Assembly (NCBI GenBank): GCA_031429355.1
Contig: JANOZM010000013.1
Coordinates: 1-64,000 of the forward strand
Source: JANOZM01 sp031429355
GTDB lineage: Bacteria; Pseudomonadota; Gammaproteobacteria; Burkholderiales; Burkholderiaceae_E
Length of the DNA: 64,000 bases
Direction: 5' to 3'
The translations under genes and the position numbers were made by a program. Below, piece after piece: positions 62,520 through 64,000 of this stretch; within the stretch, counting starts at the first letter, position 1, and every line of letters starts with the position of its first letter. The notes beneath the pieces are model-generated. The model worked only from the letters and a program-made list of their open reading frames with translations. It was not told the origin of the DNA and did no database searches.

Positions 62520-63692
62520 TCAAATCGGTAGCATGCCGTGCCCTTGATACACTATACGGTTGCGGCCAGTGTTTTTCGCAAGATACAAACGTTCGTCTGC
62601 GCGATTGATTACTTCCGTTAAAGTGCTGCCTTCAAAAAGGTGCGCTACACCAACGCTAACAGTTATTTTTATTTGCTGACCAGCATACTCGCACGGGTTA
62701 TCAGCGAGGCAGCAACGAACACGTTCTGCTAACGCAATCGCATCAGGCTGGCTTAGTTGGGAGACTAGAACACAAAATTCTTCGCCACCGTAGCGCGAAA
62801 CGATTGCATCGTCTTGGCGAACAACCGAACGAATAATGGCCACACAGTGCACAAGAACAGCGTCGCCTGCTGCATGCCCCCAGGTATCGTTAATTCGTTT
62901 AAAGCGATCTACATCGATCATAAAAACAACTGGTTCTGTTTCAGAAATAGTTGATGCGTTGCGACGGTCGATCAATTTCGAACCCATTTCAAGCAAGTAA
63001 CGGCGAGAGTGAGCATCCGTTAGTGCGTCTTTATTTACAAAGTTTTGCAAACGATGCGCTAACCGAGCATTGATGACAGCCATAAGGCACGCATAGGCCA
63101 ACCCGGGCATAACTGAATAAACGACGGCCCGAAATAAAAAATTACCGTTATTAGTGGCGATCGGGTCAAAGATTGATAATAGGCGCGGAACAATACTGGC
63201 CAAGCTAAAGCAACATAAAGCCAAAACAAACCAACGAATTTTCGGAGCCATTGGGTCGCGTGCTTTTGCGACGATGACAGCTGTCGCTAGGGTCAACACA
63301 AACAAGCAAACCATATTCCAATTGCGAGCGCCTAACCCATCGGGCCAGATCAAATGACCTGCAAAACTAAGAACAACAATCGCAAGGATACGTAAACGCA
63401 AACCGTTGGGTTGATACAGCAACGCAACGCAGGCCATTCCAGATAGGTAAGCGGCCAAACTTAAAAATAATACAGAACCGGTGTACCGAAGGCTTTGATC
63501 CATATTGAGGTGAAGCGTAGCGAGCATACCCAACGATGCAAACGCCATGCTGACCGCCAAAGCGATTAGTGGGCTACGGTACTTTGTTATTGCCAAAGCT
63601 TGAGCCACCAGCAGACAAGCAGTGACTAGTGCAATCAGAGAACCCAAACCTAAAACGGTCGAAGGTTCTAACCATCCGAAAAGTTGCTGCAC
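62520..63692 (-). CDS. Membrane-bound diguanylate cyclase
   Basis: A 390-residue protein with an N-terminal block of about six transmembrane helices (residues 15-215), then a GGDEF domain. The active site is GGEEF near 298, with DVDRFKRINDTWGHAAGD upstream binding metal and nucleotide. Near the usual I-site position the sequence is RQDDAIVSRY, where an RxxD is present but shifted one residue further from GGEEF than normal, so product inhibition may be weak or absent. The membrane part is a likely sensor of unknown signal. Confidence 0.87.
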   Translation of the reverse strand: MQQLFGWLEPSTVLGLGSLIALVTACLLVAQALAITKYRSPLIALAVSMAFASLGMLATLHLNMDQSLRYTGSVLFLSLAAYLSGMACVALLYQPNGLRLRILAIVVLSFAGHLIWPDGLGARNWNMVCLFVLTLATAVIVAKARDPMAPKIRWFVLALCCFSLASIVPRLLSIFDPIATNNGNFLFRAVVYSVMPGLAYACLMAVINARLAHRLQNFVNKDALTDAHSRRYLLEMGSKLIDRRNASTISETEPVVFMIDVDRFKRINDTWGHAAGDAVLVHCVAIIRSVVRQDDAIVSRYGGEEFCVLVSQLSQPDAIALAERVRCCLADNPCEYAGQQIKITVSVGVAHLFEGSTLTEVINRADERLYLAKNTGRNRIVYQGHGMLPI

Positions 63693-64000
63693 TAATGTCC
63701 TTCACTGTTCTAATGATGAGAGCGTAAAGGGTCTCTTAAGGAATTGATGAACTTCGCTGACCGAATCTAGATTTTCACCGACGCAAGGAGACGATCAAAC
63801 AGGTAGTCAATGAAGTTGCCGAAAGTCTGTTTGCACTGACCGAACTGATTCGGGTTTAAGACCGGTGCTTTGGCAGGCTAGAAATCCCAATTGAAGACAC
63901 ATGTGTGCCTTTAGCGCTTTTTCAGATTATCTATTGCTCAGCTCATCAGCGCGCGTTTGATTAACGTGCTTGATCAAAAAAACGGTGGCTAATGATGATC
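63693..64000. other. 308-base end of window, no gene recognised
   Basis: The upstream region of the diguanylate-cyclase gene. A short plus-strand frame at about 63768-63857 reads FHRRKETIKQVVNEVAESLF then ends at TAA; it could be the tail of a broken gene but has no start. Nothing else was recognised. Confidence 0.4.

Noticed and set aside
1..64000. CRISPR array, tRNA or rRNA genes, prophage
   Set aside because: No regularly spaced repeats, no cloverleaf-like sequences with conserved TTCGA blocks and no phage structural or lysis genes were seen by eye.

Overview
The window reads as chromosomal DNA of a Gram-negative heterotroph, most likely a betaproteobacterium of the Burkholderiales. The grounds are TctABC with a Bug-type binding protein, PEP-CTERM proteins, DUF6152/DUF6644-like proteins, a DUF3138-like porin and moderate GC. 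This is inferred from gene content; no rRNA or other phylogenetic marker is present. I saw no tRNA, rRNA, CRISPR array, intact insertion sequence or dedicated transcriptional regulator.

Layout. 1-2815: gene tail, small zinc-ribbon protein, TPP-dependent enzyme plus RidA-like protein. 2865-18367 (minus): a large polyamine operon with an agmatinase-like ureohydrolase, the gamma-glutamyl route (puuB, puuD, puuA, puuC-like), a spuC aminotransferase, potFGHI, an outer-membrane porin, a second glutamine-synthetase-like enzyme and a membrane protein whose leader can fold over its own ribosome-binding site. 18488-20224: two small exported or membrane proteins and a PIN toxin/antitoxin pair. 20332-26193 (minus): cytosine deaminase with a BMP/NupOPQ-type nucleoside ABC importer. 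26259-28095 (minus): SrkA-like kinase and an SDR. 28168-32251 (plus): a translationally coupled trio of a GloB-fold protein with its metal ligands replaced, a stand-alone CYP102-like P450 and an M14 metallopeptidase. 32321-39412: DUF748 giant protein, MFE-2-like SDR, VOC protein, GH13 enzyme. 39694-42953 (minus): compact operon of a GT-C transferase, beta-barrel protein, CxxC protein and DPM1-like GT2. 43260-46872: small exported proteins (DM13 lipoprotein, EF-hand/Cys-rich protein, PEP-CTERM) and an acetylpolyamine-amidohydrolase-like enzyme. 47129-54303 (minus): metallophosphoesterase, then a TctCBA, FAH, ketopantoate-reductase-like, acyl-CoA-ligase operon. 54874-64000: two GGDEF proteins, DUF1080 lipoprotein, second PEP-CTERM protein and hypotheticals, all laced with transposase debris.

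How it fits together. The dominant theme is scavenging: agmatine and putrescine enter through the porin and PotFGHI and go to GABA or succinate by parallel glutamylation and transamination routes, probably helped by the distant acetylpolyamine deacetylase; nucleobases enter by the NupOPQ-like importer and are deaminated by CodA; a carboxylate enters by TctABC and is probably CoA-activated.

Most worth a second look are the GloB-like/P450/M14 trio, the GT2/GT-C/beta-barrel/CxxC operon, the SD-sequestering leader at 3683-3728, and a graveyard of IS91-like transposase fragments and terminal repeats scattered from 37.5 to 62.3 kb.
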